From the NCBI GenBank assembly GCA_025999255.1, contig BNXB01000001.1, positions 1 to 64,000 of the forward strand: a stretch of DNA of 64,000 nucleotides, written 5' to 3'. Shown piece after piece: positions 10,007-18,534 of the stretch (its first letter is position 1; each line of letters begins with the position of its first letter). The notes under the pieces were generated by a model, which worked only from the letters and a program-made list of their open reading frames with translations, made no database searches and was not told the DNA's origin. This stretch comes from Bacteroidia bacterium. Its GTDB lineage: Bacteria > Bacteroidota > Bacteroidia > Bacteroidales > Azobacteroidaceae. The position numbers and the translations under genes were made by a program.

Positions 10007-10801
10007 CTAAATAATCTTGTCATGGGTATGGATAAGTTTAAATTCATTAACAAGATTTTCATGAATATCATAAATATTTTTTCTTATACCCCAGTTTCCA
10101 TGATTTGCGATTAACTTTCCATTTCGAATATTTTCCAAAGATCGTTTCATATTGATCTGATACATATCAAACCATCCAAGTTTAGAATCTGTCTGGGATA
10201 TTCCTGCCTCTTTCGTATTCCGAATGGCCCTATTATATCTTGAGTCCGGAACAAATATATAAGGAGAGCCTTTTACCCTCAACCTGTTAATTAGGTCCAG
10301 ATCCTGATATAACATGGGCTCAAATTCTTCGTCATATCCCCCGATCTCAATGAATTGCGTCCTCCTCATACCGATGCGTCCGAAAGATCCGTCGTAAGGA
10401 TCTCCTCCGTATTGGTGAACAACACAATTTCCCGGATTCTTAATAAATTGCCGCATCAGAAAACGGCCTCCAAAACTTCCGGTATAATTATCACAATCAA
10501 GATTTACCACAATTTCATTATTCGCTAACAAATGGGCTGTATTTTTAGCTACAGAAGCATGCCATGACAGCAATTCTTCCGTATAATAATATTTTAGATA
10601 ACCATTCCGAAGCTCATTCTCAAAATTACTTCTTACCCACTCCTGCAATCCGTCGGTACTTCCAAAATCGACTAATATGAATTCAATCAAGTCCTGAAAT
10701 AAACAATTGTCATCCAAATTTTTCCGTAATGTTTGACTTATTTGGTGAAAACGGTTTTTACAGGTAATACAAAACGATATGGCAGGAACTTCGATCATCA
10801 A
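10007..10801 (-). CDS. Family 2-like glycosyltransferase of the RiPP operon
   Basis: A 264-residue GT-A fold glycosyltransferase. Visible motifs are the nucleotide-binding start SFCITCKNRFHQI, the ED/DFGSTDG segment near residue 47, and a DxD-like NLDCDN near residue 98. It is the last gene of the minus-strand operon that starts with the double-glycine precursor at 18342. Its ATG overlaps the stop of the preceding glycosyltransferase by 4 bases, so they are translationally coupled. I infer that it adds a sugar to the precursor peptide or to a glycan built on it. An alternative is a role in capsule synthesis unrelated to the peptide. Confidence 0.85.
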   Translation of the reverse strand: MMIEVPAISFCITCKNRFHQISQTLRKNLDDNCLFQDLIEFILVDFGSTDGLQEWVRSNFENELRNGYLKYYYTEELLSWHASVAKNTAHLLANNEIVVNLDCDNYTGSFGGRFLMRQFIKNPGNCVVHQYGGDPYDGSFGRIGMRRTQFIEIGGYDEEFEPMLYQDLDLINRLRVKGSPYIFVPDSRYNRAIRNTKEAGISQTDSKLGWFDMYQINMKRSLENIRNGKLIANHGNWGIRKNIYDIHENLVNEFKLIHTHDKII

Positions 10802-12051
10802 TTTACTTTTTGAAATAACTCCGAATATAAATTCAACATTTTTTCCCTAAATAACGACAGTTCATATTTTTCAAGGAACCATTTTCTGGCATTGCCTCCT
10901 AACTCCATAGCAATATCGTGATTATCAAGTAAATAGACCATCTTCTCTGATAGAATTTTCACATCAACCATTCGACCCGCTCTTCGGGTTCTAACCGGAA
11001 CTTTCAAACCGCTGACATTATCTTCTACTATCTCATCAAGCCCGCTGGTTTTAGTAACAATGACAGGTAATTGGTGCATCATCATTTCAATAGCGACCAA
11101 ACCAAATTCTTCATACAAAGAGCAGACTACGCCGATATCCGCCAAACGGTAGAGTTCATAAAGCCTTTTCCTGTCTATTCTGCCGGTAAAGCTTACTTTT
11201 GACCAATATCCGGTAGCACCCTGCATTACATCGCTAAAATTCCCGTCGCCCGCAATAAAAAGTCTGGTATCGGGATATTTTTCCAATATTTTTTTGAATC
11301 CGGATAGCAAATTATTAATTCCCTTTATTGGATCCAAACGACCGGCAAACAGAATTATTTTTTCCTGCCGACTGATTCGGTATTTTTCCCTCAGATTCTG
11401 TTTCATTTTCTCAGTCAAAATCCTATAACCGTCTTGCAAAGCATTGTTTACAATTTCCACTCGTTTGTCCTTTAATCCACCCAAACTCCGGTAAGTGTCA
11501 AGCGTATGCTTTGAAACACAAATAATACAATCGGCCTTGTTAAGGGCTTTCAAATCATTCCTGACGTTCTTCACAATGCTTTTATCCGTAGGGGACAACG
11601 ATTTCAAATTCGTTGCATATATTTTCTTTAATTTCGAATAGTCCCCGTTAAGTGCAAAACTCCAGTTGGTATAGTGGACAACCGAAATAATTTTACACCG
11701 GAACATTTTTTTCAAGTTTTTTGCCAAAACTTCATTCCCCATGAAATTTAAGTGGAAAATATATTCCATATTTTTGTCATATGGAATCAATTCTTTTAGT
11801 AAATAAACCACGTTGCGGTGGGAGTATTCCTGTACATTTGCATGTCTTGAATTGGAGAATGGAATAGAAATCTGTTTATATCCGTCCTTTTCCGTTATTT
11901 CAACCTCATCGCCTTGATCGCTCAAATATATTATTCCAAACTCCAAGTCCGAATTCCTTAGTGCAACAACGAGATTGTTGATATATGTGCCTATACCGTA
12001 ATTTGCCGCTCGGCTCGAAGAATTGAATATGTAAAGTTGCCGGTTTTTCAT
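10798..12051 (-). CDS. GT4-type glycosyltransferase of the GG-Bacteroidales peptide system
   Basis: A 417-residue GT-B glycosyltransferase. The N-terminal half has SSRAANYGIGTYINNL, the type of start seen in the family that recurs beside GG-Bacteroidales peptides (TIGR04157 as I recall it). The C-terminal nucleotide-sugar domain has LFAGRLDPIKGINNLL near residue 234 and the acidic EX7E motif EEFGLVAIE near residue 314. It follows the LanC-like gene by 13 bases and overlaps the next glycosyltransferase by 4 bases. The context points to glycosylation of the modified peptide. The sugar and the acceptor residue cannot be read from sequence. Confidence 0.88.
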   Translation of the reverse strand: MKNRQLYIFNSSSRAANYGIGTYINNLVVALRNSDLEFGIIYLSDQGDEVEITEKDGYKQISIPFSNSRHANVQEYSHRNVVYLLKELIPYDKNMEYIFHLNFMGNEVLAKNLKKMFRCKIISVVHYTNWSFALNGDYSKLKKIYATNLKSLSPTDKSIVKNVRNDLKALNKADCIICVSKHTLDTYRSLGGLKDKRVEIVNNALQDGYRILTEKMKQNLREKYRISRQEKIILFAGRLDPIKGINNLLSGFKKILEKYPDTRLFIAGDGNFSDVMQGATGYWSKVSFTGRIDRKRLYELYRLADIGVVCSLYEEFGLVAIEMMMHQLPVIVTKTSGLDEIVEDNVSGLKVPVRTRRAGRMVDVKILSEKMVYLLDNHDIAMELGGNARKWFLEKYELSLFREKMLNLYSELFQKVN

Positions 12052-12064
12052 CTGATTGTCATCC

Positions 12065-12766
12065 TTAGGTTAAAATAAGTTTAAGACCTATGCCGGTATA
12101 ACCGTTATTGGCAATGCCTTTAGGCCGTTTTTTTTCAAACAGGGTTGCTATATCAAATTTTGTTTTTTCAACATTTTGATAAACAGGATTGTAAAAAGTT
12201 TCAGTTGCATCTCTGTTTATAATCCGGAATAACACGTCTCTCAATTCAAGCGCTTCTTTGTCTTTTTTCCCGTTTTTATCAAGGGAAACCAGCAAGTCGC
12301 TGCAATAATCACCGGTAAGGATCGGATGCGTATTCTCTCTATTTTGCAATCTTGCTACGACATAACAGGCAATGCCACAGAGTCCTTTTTCCAGTGAAAG
12401 GTCGGTTATACGCCTCACGTCCCATTCGACTATTTTTTTGTCGAACTCTTCCAGTACTTTATCAGGTTCGCCTTCCACGTGATGATTTCGCAGGAAATAT
12501 TCTATCGCCCAACCTATTCCACAAAGTCCCTCCCGGAAATTCAGCGACGTAAACTCATTAATTTCTCGATATATTTCTTTTATCAATTCATTGGCAAATT
12601 CCTTATACAGTTTTTTCCCCGTATATCGCGAATATTCGTAGAAAAACAGGGCGAAACCCGTCTTTCCATTCAATAACCCAATGTTGTCCGTGAAACTGCC
12701 GTGAAGCATCAAATAGCGGGCAATACGTCCCAGGAGTATTGTTTCGGATGGATTATTCTTTTTCAT
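12065..12766 (-). CDS. Short LanC-like protein
   Basis: A 233-residue protein with the repeated Gly motifs of the LanC alpha-toroid: NGKTGFALFF (33-42), GLCGIGWAIEYFL (80-92), GLCGIACYVVARL (128-140) and NGYTGIGLKLI (221-231). LanC enzymes close thioether rings between Cys and dehydrated Ser/Thr using a zinc ion. This copy is much shorter than the usual 400 residues, and I cannot identify the usual Cys and Cys-His zinc ligands, so it may be a scaffold rather than a cyclase. No LanB or LanM dehydratase is seen nearby. It lies between the third radical SAM-like gene and the glycosyltransferases. Confidence 0.8.
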   Translation of the reverse strand: MKKNNPSETILLGRIARYLMLHGSFTDNIGLLNGKTGFALFFYEYSRYTGKKLYKEFANELIKEIYREINEFTSLNFREGLCGIGWAIEYFLRNHHVEGEPDKVLEEFDKKIVEWDVRRITDLSLEKGLCGIACYVVARLQNRENTHPILTGDYCSDLLVSLDKNGKKDKEALELRDVLFRIINRDATETFYNPVYQNVEKTKFDIATLFEKKRPKGIANNGYTGIGLKLILT

Positions 12767-12770
12767 TGTT

Positions 12771-14018
12771 TTATGATTTTATAACATGACACAGATTCGG
12801 TTTTCCGATAGCAAGCTCATAATTGGAAGGGGAAGGGCAAAGATATTGATACAGACAATCGGAACAGGGCTTTTCATCCCGGATTTTTCGCCATGCAGTA
12901 TTTCTAAGCATTTCTTTATTAATAATATCCAGTAAAGTATCTGTGGAAATATTTCCTAATGCAGGGTTGTGTGTATCGGCATGCACGTTTCCATCCGGGA
13001 ATATCGTTAATGAGCCGAAAAAGCGCGTATTCAGCTTTTGATGTACAAATAGCTGACGGAAAGAAAATTTTGCTCGAAAAATATCTTCGCAGCAGGTATA
13101 AACATATTCTTCAAAAAAGGGGTGATTTGCTCCCGTGTAAACCGGATGTATGGCAAAATTGCTTATCCCGTATTCTTCAATCAATACGCTTGTTTCTTCA
13201 TATTCTTCCACTCTGGTAATAAAAAAATGATACCGTACTTTTGTCTCTTTTAATAATGTTATACAATATTTCCATGTATTTTTATCCACCGGAAAAGTTA
13301 CCGGCACCTCATAAAGAAAATCAGAAGTAACTATTTGATTGTCAATAAAATTAGCATAATGATTCCATATACGGACCCGGTCTTTAAAATCTGCTAATAG
13401 GGTTAACAATTTTTTATAGCAGGGATATTCTAATATATTACCCCCCAGCAGGTTTATTTTTCCCACCGCTCCATAGCGGATTTGCAATAAAATATTTTGT
13501 AACGTTGAAATATCCAATGTTTCCGGCGACTGAGCGCTATGCTTTGCCGTGCAGCATAAACTTTGCCGGAAATAATCGTTACAGAATGGGCAATGCTGTT
13601 CGCAAGAAGTATAAAGATATACGTTTAATTCAAGCAGATAATGCAATATTTCCTCGCCTGTGTGGCGGTCTCTTTCTTTTTGTAATTTCTCTACATCGCG
13701 CTGCAAATTTAAGACGGGCATTAACTGTATCGGTCTTTCAGGCATTTTTTCCTTATCAACAACATTTCCCATTCCTTTTTCGCAAAATTTCGTAACAAAA
13801 GAGTAATATGGTTCTTGCTCAAGTAAGTCGCCCCTACATTCTATCGCCCCCAAATTTTTCTTTTCGTGCAACAAATGCAAAAGTGAAAGAATTTTATCAT
13901 CCGCACTTTCAATACGTTCTCCCGTATGAGTATTGTACAACAACGCCTTTCTTTCCTTCAGGTTACAATATACATGCGGAGAAATATACAGCCAATAATT
14001 TCTATCTTTTTCAAACAT
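12771..14018 (-). CDS. Radical SAM-like protein of the pseudo-rSAM type
   Basis: A 415-residue protein resembling the pseudo-rSAM family of GG-Bacteroidales systems (TIGR04150 as I recall it). The N-terminal part (HVYCNLKERKALLYNTHTG) looks like a peptide-recognition domain. This copy nevertheless has a full CX3CX2C motif, CEQHCPFC, at residues 139-146, so an iron-sulfur cluster could still bind. The C-terminus has CSDCLYQYLCPS, resembling an auxiliary-cluster (SPASM-like) motif. It sits 16 bases after one radical SAM gene and 4 bases before the LanC-like gene. It may be a partner or a third active maturase. Confidence 0.82.
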   Translation of the reverse strand: MFEKDRNYWLYISPHVYCNLKERKALLYNTHTGERIESADDKILSLLHLLHEKKNLGAIECRGDLLEQEPYYSFVTKFCEKGMGNVVDKEKMPERPIQLMPVLNLQRDVEKLQKERDRHTGEEILHYLLELNVYLYTSCEQHCPFCNDYFRQSLCCTAKHSAQSPETLDISTLQNILLQIRYGAVGKINLLGGNILEYPCYKKLLTLLADFKDRVRIWNHYANFIDNQIVTSDFLYEVPVTFPVDKNTWKYCITLLKETKVRYHFFITRVEEYEETSVLIEEYGISNFAIHPVYTGANHPFFEEYVYTCCEDIFRAKFSFRQLFVHQKLNTRFFGSLTIFPDGNVHADTHNPALGNISTDTLLDIINKEMLRNTAWRKIRDEKPCSDCLYQYLCPSPSNYELAIGKPNLCHVIKS

Positions 14019-14034
14019 AAAATAAACGATTAAT

Positions 14035-15279
14035 TTATTCTACCGTCACTTTTTCCATAATCCTGTAATATTCTTCAGGATGTTTACGCAAAAAATCTAT
14101 TTGTCCGGCTTGGTATGCGTGAAATCTTTTTTCGTCCATAAAACCATAACAGACAGGGGTTTCATTCAAATTATTCAAATTGAAGATACATTGCAGACAT
14201 GAGTTATATCGACGGCATTTGGAACATTGCCGCTCCAATTTGGCATAATAAGCATTATATTTATCTGCAATTGCTTGAAAATCAAGTTCTACACTTGTTT
14301 TCGACACACTTCCCAATGCGTATTGCTGTCCTATTTTTTCGCAAGGAAGGATTTTACTGTTCACGGTTACGAACATCTTTTTACCGAAAGGGATGCATGT
14401 TCCTGTCGGTATGGTCTTTTCTTTTTGCCCAAATAGCAATTCGGTATAATCGTGATATACATGACCGCTATACCGGTGTAAAAATGTCGTTGCGCTTTGA
14501 TACGTTCCCGATTTCATGAACATATCCTGCTCTATGGCTTCGTAATTTTCGGATTGACGCAAACTTTCTCTCGAATTTCGGTAAGTTCTTTGAAACAGGT
14601 CCTCTTTGTCCGGTCGAATGCCCATATTGTTTAATTCACCTATACTCGGAATTTTATTGTATCGGGTTTTGAAAAATTCGTATATCTCGTTGATTGAGTT
14701 GCGGTTGTGGAGTACTGCGTTGAAATTTACTTTTTCCATGAAATAACCGGGATATTTCTCTTTTAATGCATCCACGTTTTTTATAATAAGCGGATAAGCC
14801 GATTCATTTGATTTATTTACCCTGTAGGACGTATTGTATTCGTCTCCGTCCAAACTGATAAGCAGGTTGAAATCATGGTTTGCAAGGTAATCCATATATC
14901 GACCGAGTAACAATGCATTAGTGGTCATCGTATAGATAAAAGTTCTATGCGGACAGTGCAGGTTGTCAATATAGTCCACAATAGATTTTATAAACGGCAT
15001 ATTCAACAACGGCTCACCGCCATAGAAACCGACATAGACATTCCGATTCGCGGACACATTTTGTGCGGAATTCCACAGTTCTACCAGATAATCTATCAGT
15101 TTCAATGCTGCCGGCAGACTTATTTTCTTATTCTTACGATGGTCGTAATCATTATAGAATTCGCCATAAGCGCAATATTTACAATTCAAATTGCAAGCGT
15201 CGGTTACCTCAAAAGTGAGTTGCTTGAGATTGGATAAGTGATATTTTATATCCTCCGCAGAAATGTACTCCTTTCCCAT
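14035..15279 (-). CDS. Radical SAM peptide maturase, GG-Bacteroidales type
   Basis: A 414-residue SPASM-type radical SAM enzyme expected to modify the precursor peptide. The cluster motif CNLNCKYC is at residues 29-36 after FEVTDA, followed by YGGEPLLN near residue 95. C-terminal Cys motifs include GTCIPFG, ILPCEKIG and CSKCRRYNSCLQC. I prefer the ATG at 15279 (MGKEYISAEDIKY) because it lies 2 bases after the upstream stop. The longer start at 15357 would overlap the neighbour by 76 bases. The chemistry (thioether or carbon-carbon crosslink, epimerisation) cannot be predicted from the sequence alone. Confidence 0.9.
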   Translation of the reverse strand: MGKEYISAEDIKYHLSNLKQLTFEVTDACNLNCKYCAYGEFYNDYDHRKNKKISLPAALKLIDYLVELWNSAQNVSANRNVYVGFYGGEPLLNMPFIKSIVDYIDNLHCPHRTFIYTMTTNALLLGRYMDYLANHDFNLLISLDGDEYNTSYRVNKSNESAYPLIIKNVDALKEKYPGYFMEKVNFNAVLHNRNSINEIYEFFKTRYNKIPSIGELNNMGIRPDKEDLFQRTYRNSRESLRQSENYEAIEQDMFMKSGTYQSATTFLHRYSGHVYHDYTELLFGQKEKTIPTGTCIPFGKKMFVTVNSKILPCEKIGQQYALGSVSKTSVELDFQAIADKYNAYYAKLERQCSKCRRYNSCLQCIFNLNNLNETPVCYGFMDEKRFHAYQAGQIDFLRKHPEEYYRIMEKVTVE

Positions 15280-15281
15280 CT

Positions 15282-16601
15282 TCAAATCAAGTTTCTCTGT
15301 TTGGCCAAATCTATCACATAATTCGAAAGACTGTATTCTACATTGTCGTACATACATCGAAAAGCTGCATTTTTTACTCGTACCTCATAATTTTTTTGGA
15401 TACATGGACCCATACAAAGAGGCAACATTTTACAACTTTCACATCGCTCGTTTTCAAATCCGGCTTTTTCGTAATGTTTACTTAACAATCCTTCATTCCA
15501 TATTATTCTTCCATCGTTCTGAAGGTTTCCGATAACAGATTCATTGCCATAATCGCGAGCCGTACACTTGAATATCTTACCATTATAATGGATAACGTAA
15601 TAATTATAATTGTCGGCGTAGCAACGATGGAACATCAAGGGTTTATAGGCCCAAAAGCTGGAATTAAAGCCTTCCGCTTTAAATTCTTCCTTATTCTTTT
15701 TCAGCAATTCTCTTTCCTTATCGGTACATTTTATTTGCCAAACTCGCTGAAAATCTACTGAGATATGTTTTTTAGCCGTTTCGCTAAAATCATTAACAAT
15801 GTCTTTTATGTTCTTCAAAGTTTGTTTATCATAGTTAACTCTTAAAGTAATAAAAACATTCGGTATCATTTCCGAAATCATGTTAACATTATTAACTACA
15901 TCCCTGTAGGAACCGCTTTTGTCGGGATACCGCTTTATCAGATTATGGTGTCGTTCATTCCCGTCAATCGGTATTTGAAAGAAATTAAACTTGGAGTCCG
16001 CCATTTCCCTGATGCGTTTTTCGTTGAATAACGTGGCATTAGTAGTCATCTGTTGCTGAAAAAAAATCTGATGTTCCTCCACGATTTTTTTTGCAAAATC
16101 CGATATTTTTCGTATCACTTCATCATAATACATCATCGGTTCGCCTCCAAACCAATCAAGAAGTATCGAACCGGCTTTCCTGTTTTCGACTAAATAACGA
16201 ATGTGATTATTGATACTTTCTACGGTTTCGCTACTCATTCTTTCCTTGTAATGATCCGCTCCGGCACAGGTTACCGAACAATACCAGCAGCGAAGGTTAC
16301 AATCCAGTGTGGGATTAATCGTAATACGATAATTATTATTGGCATAAACCTTCCTTTTGTTTTGCAGTTTAATATATGCCAATTCATCAAAATCCGGCGC
16401 TACAATGAATCCTGACTTTCTAAATGCAGCATACAAATCAGGAAATTTTTCCGAAAACGCATCCAAATTCTCCATCAATGTTTCTATTATCGCATAATCT
16501 TTAAAGCCGACAGGTAATAATTTATCGGTTAATGCATTATAGAGTAACATATTATCAGTATGTTCCACTTCTATATTATATCTGCTTACCTGGTTTTTCA
16601 T
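15282..16601 (-). CDS. Radical SAM/SPASM peptide maturase
   Basis: A 439-residue radical SAM protein. An N-terminal region of about 90 residues (NALTDKLLPVGFKDYAII) resembles a peptide-recognition element. The CX3CX2C motif CNLRCWYC is at residues 101-108 and WFGGEPMMYY at about 149. The C-terminal SPASM domain carries FKCTARD, CESCKMLPLCMGPC and FRCMYDN, enough Cys for two auxiliary clusters. It follows the aspartyl-protease gene by 42 bases and is coupled to the next maturase by a 2-base gap. With the two neighbouring proteins it gives three radical SAM-fold proteins for one precursor. Confidence 0.9.
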   Translation of the reverse strand: MKNQVSRYNIEVEHTDNMLLYNALTDKLLPVGFKDYAIIETLMENLDAFSEKFPDLYAAFRKSGFIVAPDFDELAYIKLQNKRKVYANNNYRITINPTLDCNLRCWYCSVTCAGADHYKERMSSETVESINNHIRYLVENRKAGSILLDWFGGEPMMYYDEVIRKISDFAKKIVEEHQIFFQQQMTTNATLFNEKRIREMADSKFNFFQIPIDGNERHHNLIKRYPDKSGSYRDVVNNVNMISEMIPNVFITLRVNYDKQTLKNIKDIVNDFSETAKKHISVDFQRVWQIKCTDKERELLKKNKEEFKAEGFNSSFWAYKPLMFHRCYADNYNYYVIHYNGKIFKCTARDYGNESVIGNLQNDGRIIWNEGLLSKHYEKAGFENERCESCKMLPLCMGPCIQKNYEVRVKNAAFRCMYDNVEYSLSNYVIDLAKQRNLI

Positions 16602-16643
16602 GTTTTTTGCATTTAAAGTTTTATTTATAATGATGCTATCATT

Positions 16644-17879
16644 TCAATCTCCCCGTTCCTCCGTTTTATCTACCGGAACAATGATTTTTAACGGTTTTCC
16701 GTTACGGATAATATCATAATACAGCGTATCGCTTGAAAAAATAGCTTCCCGCGTTTTCCAAGAATTAAAATATTTTGAGAGAACTCCATTTATCGCTACT
16801 ATTTCATCGCCCTCCCGTAAGCCGGCCAAGTAAAAATAATCTTTATCGTCCTTAATTTTTGTGATTATAAATTTCCTGTTTTTATCCGGCGGACTTGCAT
16901 AATGAAACCGCCGAGCGAAGGGATTAACTATCCTCTTGTAGTTTTTAATTGGTTGTAATCCTAATTGTTTGTTCTTCATATCAAAAAACACATTGAAATG
17001 TCTGAGGAACTCTTGCCCGATGAGATGGCCGTTACCAGCTATCTCCATAGGATAGTCAAATGTGTAAATACGTAACGAGTCAATAACAAAATTATCAAAT
17101 ACGGTTGCTTCAACGCTGTAATGACGATAATAACGGGCCAAATATTCTATCCATACCGCATCCTCTTTTTTACTGAAAAATTCCAACTCCCGAGTTTGAT
17201 ACATTACTGCGATATCCCAATACATTCCCGTATCTATAATATAATGATCAGGATTCATAGTCAATGTATCGCCATCACTGCTTTGTAACTTCATTGGAAG
17301 TTGAACACCAAACAGATAAGGATAAAAAGGGAATAAAGAGCAATCATCAGGCATCCTGAAATTATCAACCGAATGAATTTCCAAATAATTATGCTCAAAG
17401 TTTAACTCCCATACGTTGACAGTATCATCTCGAGGAATATTAAATATTCCGTCTGAAGTATCGTTACCCATATAACGTTTCCAATCCCGGACTCTAACCT
17501 TATCGTATCGCAACTCGGTGTTGCCTGTTTTTACCGATATCGGAGTATTATATTGCAACGTTTGTAACCTCCAATTTGACCAGGCAACACCAGCACTGAG
17601 AGTATCGGGTATGATTTTAGGAATAAGTTCCGGATATAAAGCAAAAATCGTTGAATCCAATTCAATACAACGTTGATCCCATCCCGTATCAAATGTCAAA
17701 TTAACTGTTACGCTATCATTAAGTTGAACAGGAATCAATATCTTTCTGTCTTCTTCAGGAATGGTAAAATAAATACGTTTGTCATTAGCGCTTGTCTCTT
17801 GTTTCTTTGAACAGGAAAACAGAAAAATAATTGTCGTACAAATCATTAGCTCTGTAATACTTGTTTTCATACGTTTCAT
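16644..17879 (-). CDS. Aspartyl protease (retropepsin-like) lipoprotein with PDZ domain
   Basis: A protein of about 411 residues with a lipoprotein signal ending FLFSC, placing it at the cell envelope. Two DTG triads, LTFDTGWD and YIIDTGMYWD, mark a pair of retropepsin-like half-domains. A C-terminal PDZ-like segment (YLAGLREGDEIVAINGVLS) follows. It is the first gene after the precursor and its downstream hairpin, so it may process the exported peptide or act in immunity or sensing; this is inference from position. I chose the ATG at 17879; that at 17870 is equally plausible. The reading to 17915 adds residues with no signal-peptide character. Confidence 0.8.
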   Translation of the reverse strand: MKRMKTSITELMICTTIIFLFSCSKKQETSANDKRIYFTIPEEDRKILIPVQLNDSVTVNLTFDTGWDQRCIELDSTIFALYPELIPKIIPDTLSAGVAWSNWRLQTLQYNTPISVKTGNTELRYDKVRVRDWKRYMGNDTSDGIFNIPRDDTVNVWELNFEHNYLEIHSVDNFRMPDDCSLFPFYPYLFGVQLPMKLQSSDGDTLTMNPDHYIIDTGMYWDIAVMYQTRELEFFSKKEDAVWIEYLARYYRHYSVEATVFDNFVIDSLRIYTFDYPMEIAGNGHLIGQEFLRHFNVFFDMKNKQLGLQPIKNYKRIVNPFARRFHYASPPDKNRKFIITKIKDDKDYFYLAGLREGDEIVAINGVLSKYFNSWKTREAIFSSDTLYYDIIRNGKPLKIIVPVDKTEERGD

Positions 17880-18004
17880 TTCTATATATAAAAATCCAAT
17901 TATCTTACAAACCATTCTTCCAACGGTAAACAGGATTACTTATAGACTTTCGTTAGATACAAATAGTTGTCTATAAAAAAGGTAAATCATTTGATTCAAT
18001 TTAA

Positions 18005-18034
18005 ATCAGGATTGCTAAAAATAGCAATCCTGAT
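18005..18034 (-). terminator. Perfect hairpin between the RiPP precursor and its maturation genes
   Basis: A 13-base perfect stem (ATCAGGATTGCTA / TAGCAATCCTGAT) with an AAAA loop begins 6 bases after the precursor stop. Read on the minus strand it is followed by only a weak run (TTTAAATT), so it could be a leaky terminator or an RNA-processing and stability site. Either would give more precursor than enzyme mRNA, a common arrangement in peptide operons. Confidence 0.7.
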
Positions 18035-18039
18035 AATAA

Positions 18040-18342
18040 TCAAAAATAACCACAAGTTGTACTTTGTGGATTATAACACGACGGGGTCTCATGTAGAGGA
18101 CGCGGTAGTGGCGGGTAACTTGAACAGCTACAACCAGAACATTGCGGCTGATAATCCGAATATTTTCCCTCTGCATTATTTGCACTGGTGTTAGCGCTGG
18201 TGCTAGCCCCTCCCGGGGTACCTGCATAATGACATCCACACTGGCAACATCCGGGAGTACCTCCACCCAACAGGCGGCACATTTCTCTTTCATTCAAATT
18301 CGCTTCCGAGATTTGGTTCAAACTTATTTTTTTAAGTTTCAT
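18040..18342 (-). CDS. Double-glycine RiPP precursor, GG-Bacteroidales family
   Basis: A 100-residue precursor peptide. The leader MKLKKISLNQISEANLNERE is typical of GG-Bacteroidales natural product precursors (TIGR04149 as I recall) and ends at LLGGG (residues 24-28), the expected cleavage site for a C39 peptidase exporter. The core of about 73 residues has nine Cys in three groups: GCCQCGC, CSGCSC and single Cys near the end (SCYN, TTCGYF). Between them are a Ser/Thr/Ala/Asn-rich stretch (GGASTSANTSANNAEG) and a Pro-rich one (YPPLPRPL). I start at the ATG at 18342; the longer reading to 18399 has no leader character. Modified residues are unknown. Thioether or other Cys crosslinks and Ser/Thr glycosylation are plausible from the neighbours. 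Confidence 0.88.
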   Translation of the reverse strand: MKLKKISLNQISEANLNEREMCRLLGGGTPGCCQCGCHYAGTPGGASTSANTSANNAEGKYSDYQPQCSGCSCSSYPPLPRPLHETPSCYNPQSTTCGYF

Positions 18343-18488
18343 AATTTTTCTAAATTGAAATTTGTTATAAATACCTGGTTTGTCAATTATATTCGACATA
18401 TAGCCGATTAAAAATCATCAAGGTTACTTTACTCAAAGTAAAGCCGGGAACGATGGAACCAAAGCAGTTCCTGCCTTTTCTAATTTTT

Positions 18489-18509
18489 CAGCCTTGAGCG
18501 GCTGTTTTT
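18489..18509 (+). terminator. Rho-independent terminator, plus strand
   Basis: CAGCC (18489-18493), a 6-base loop and GGCTG (18500-18504) are followed by TTTTT. No gene is annotated on the plus strand before it, so it would end an unrecognised transcript running opposite to the precursor leader region. Confidence 0.5.
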
Positions 18510-18534
18510 CAATTTAATTCCGTACTTTTGTAGC

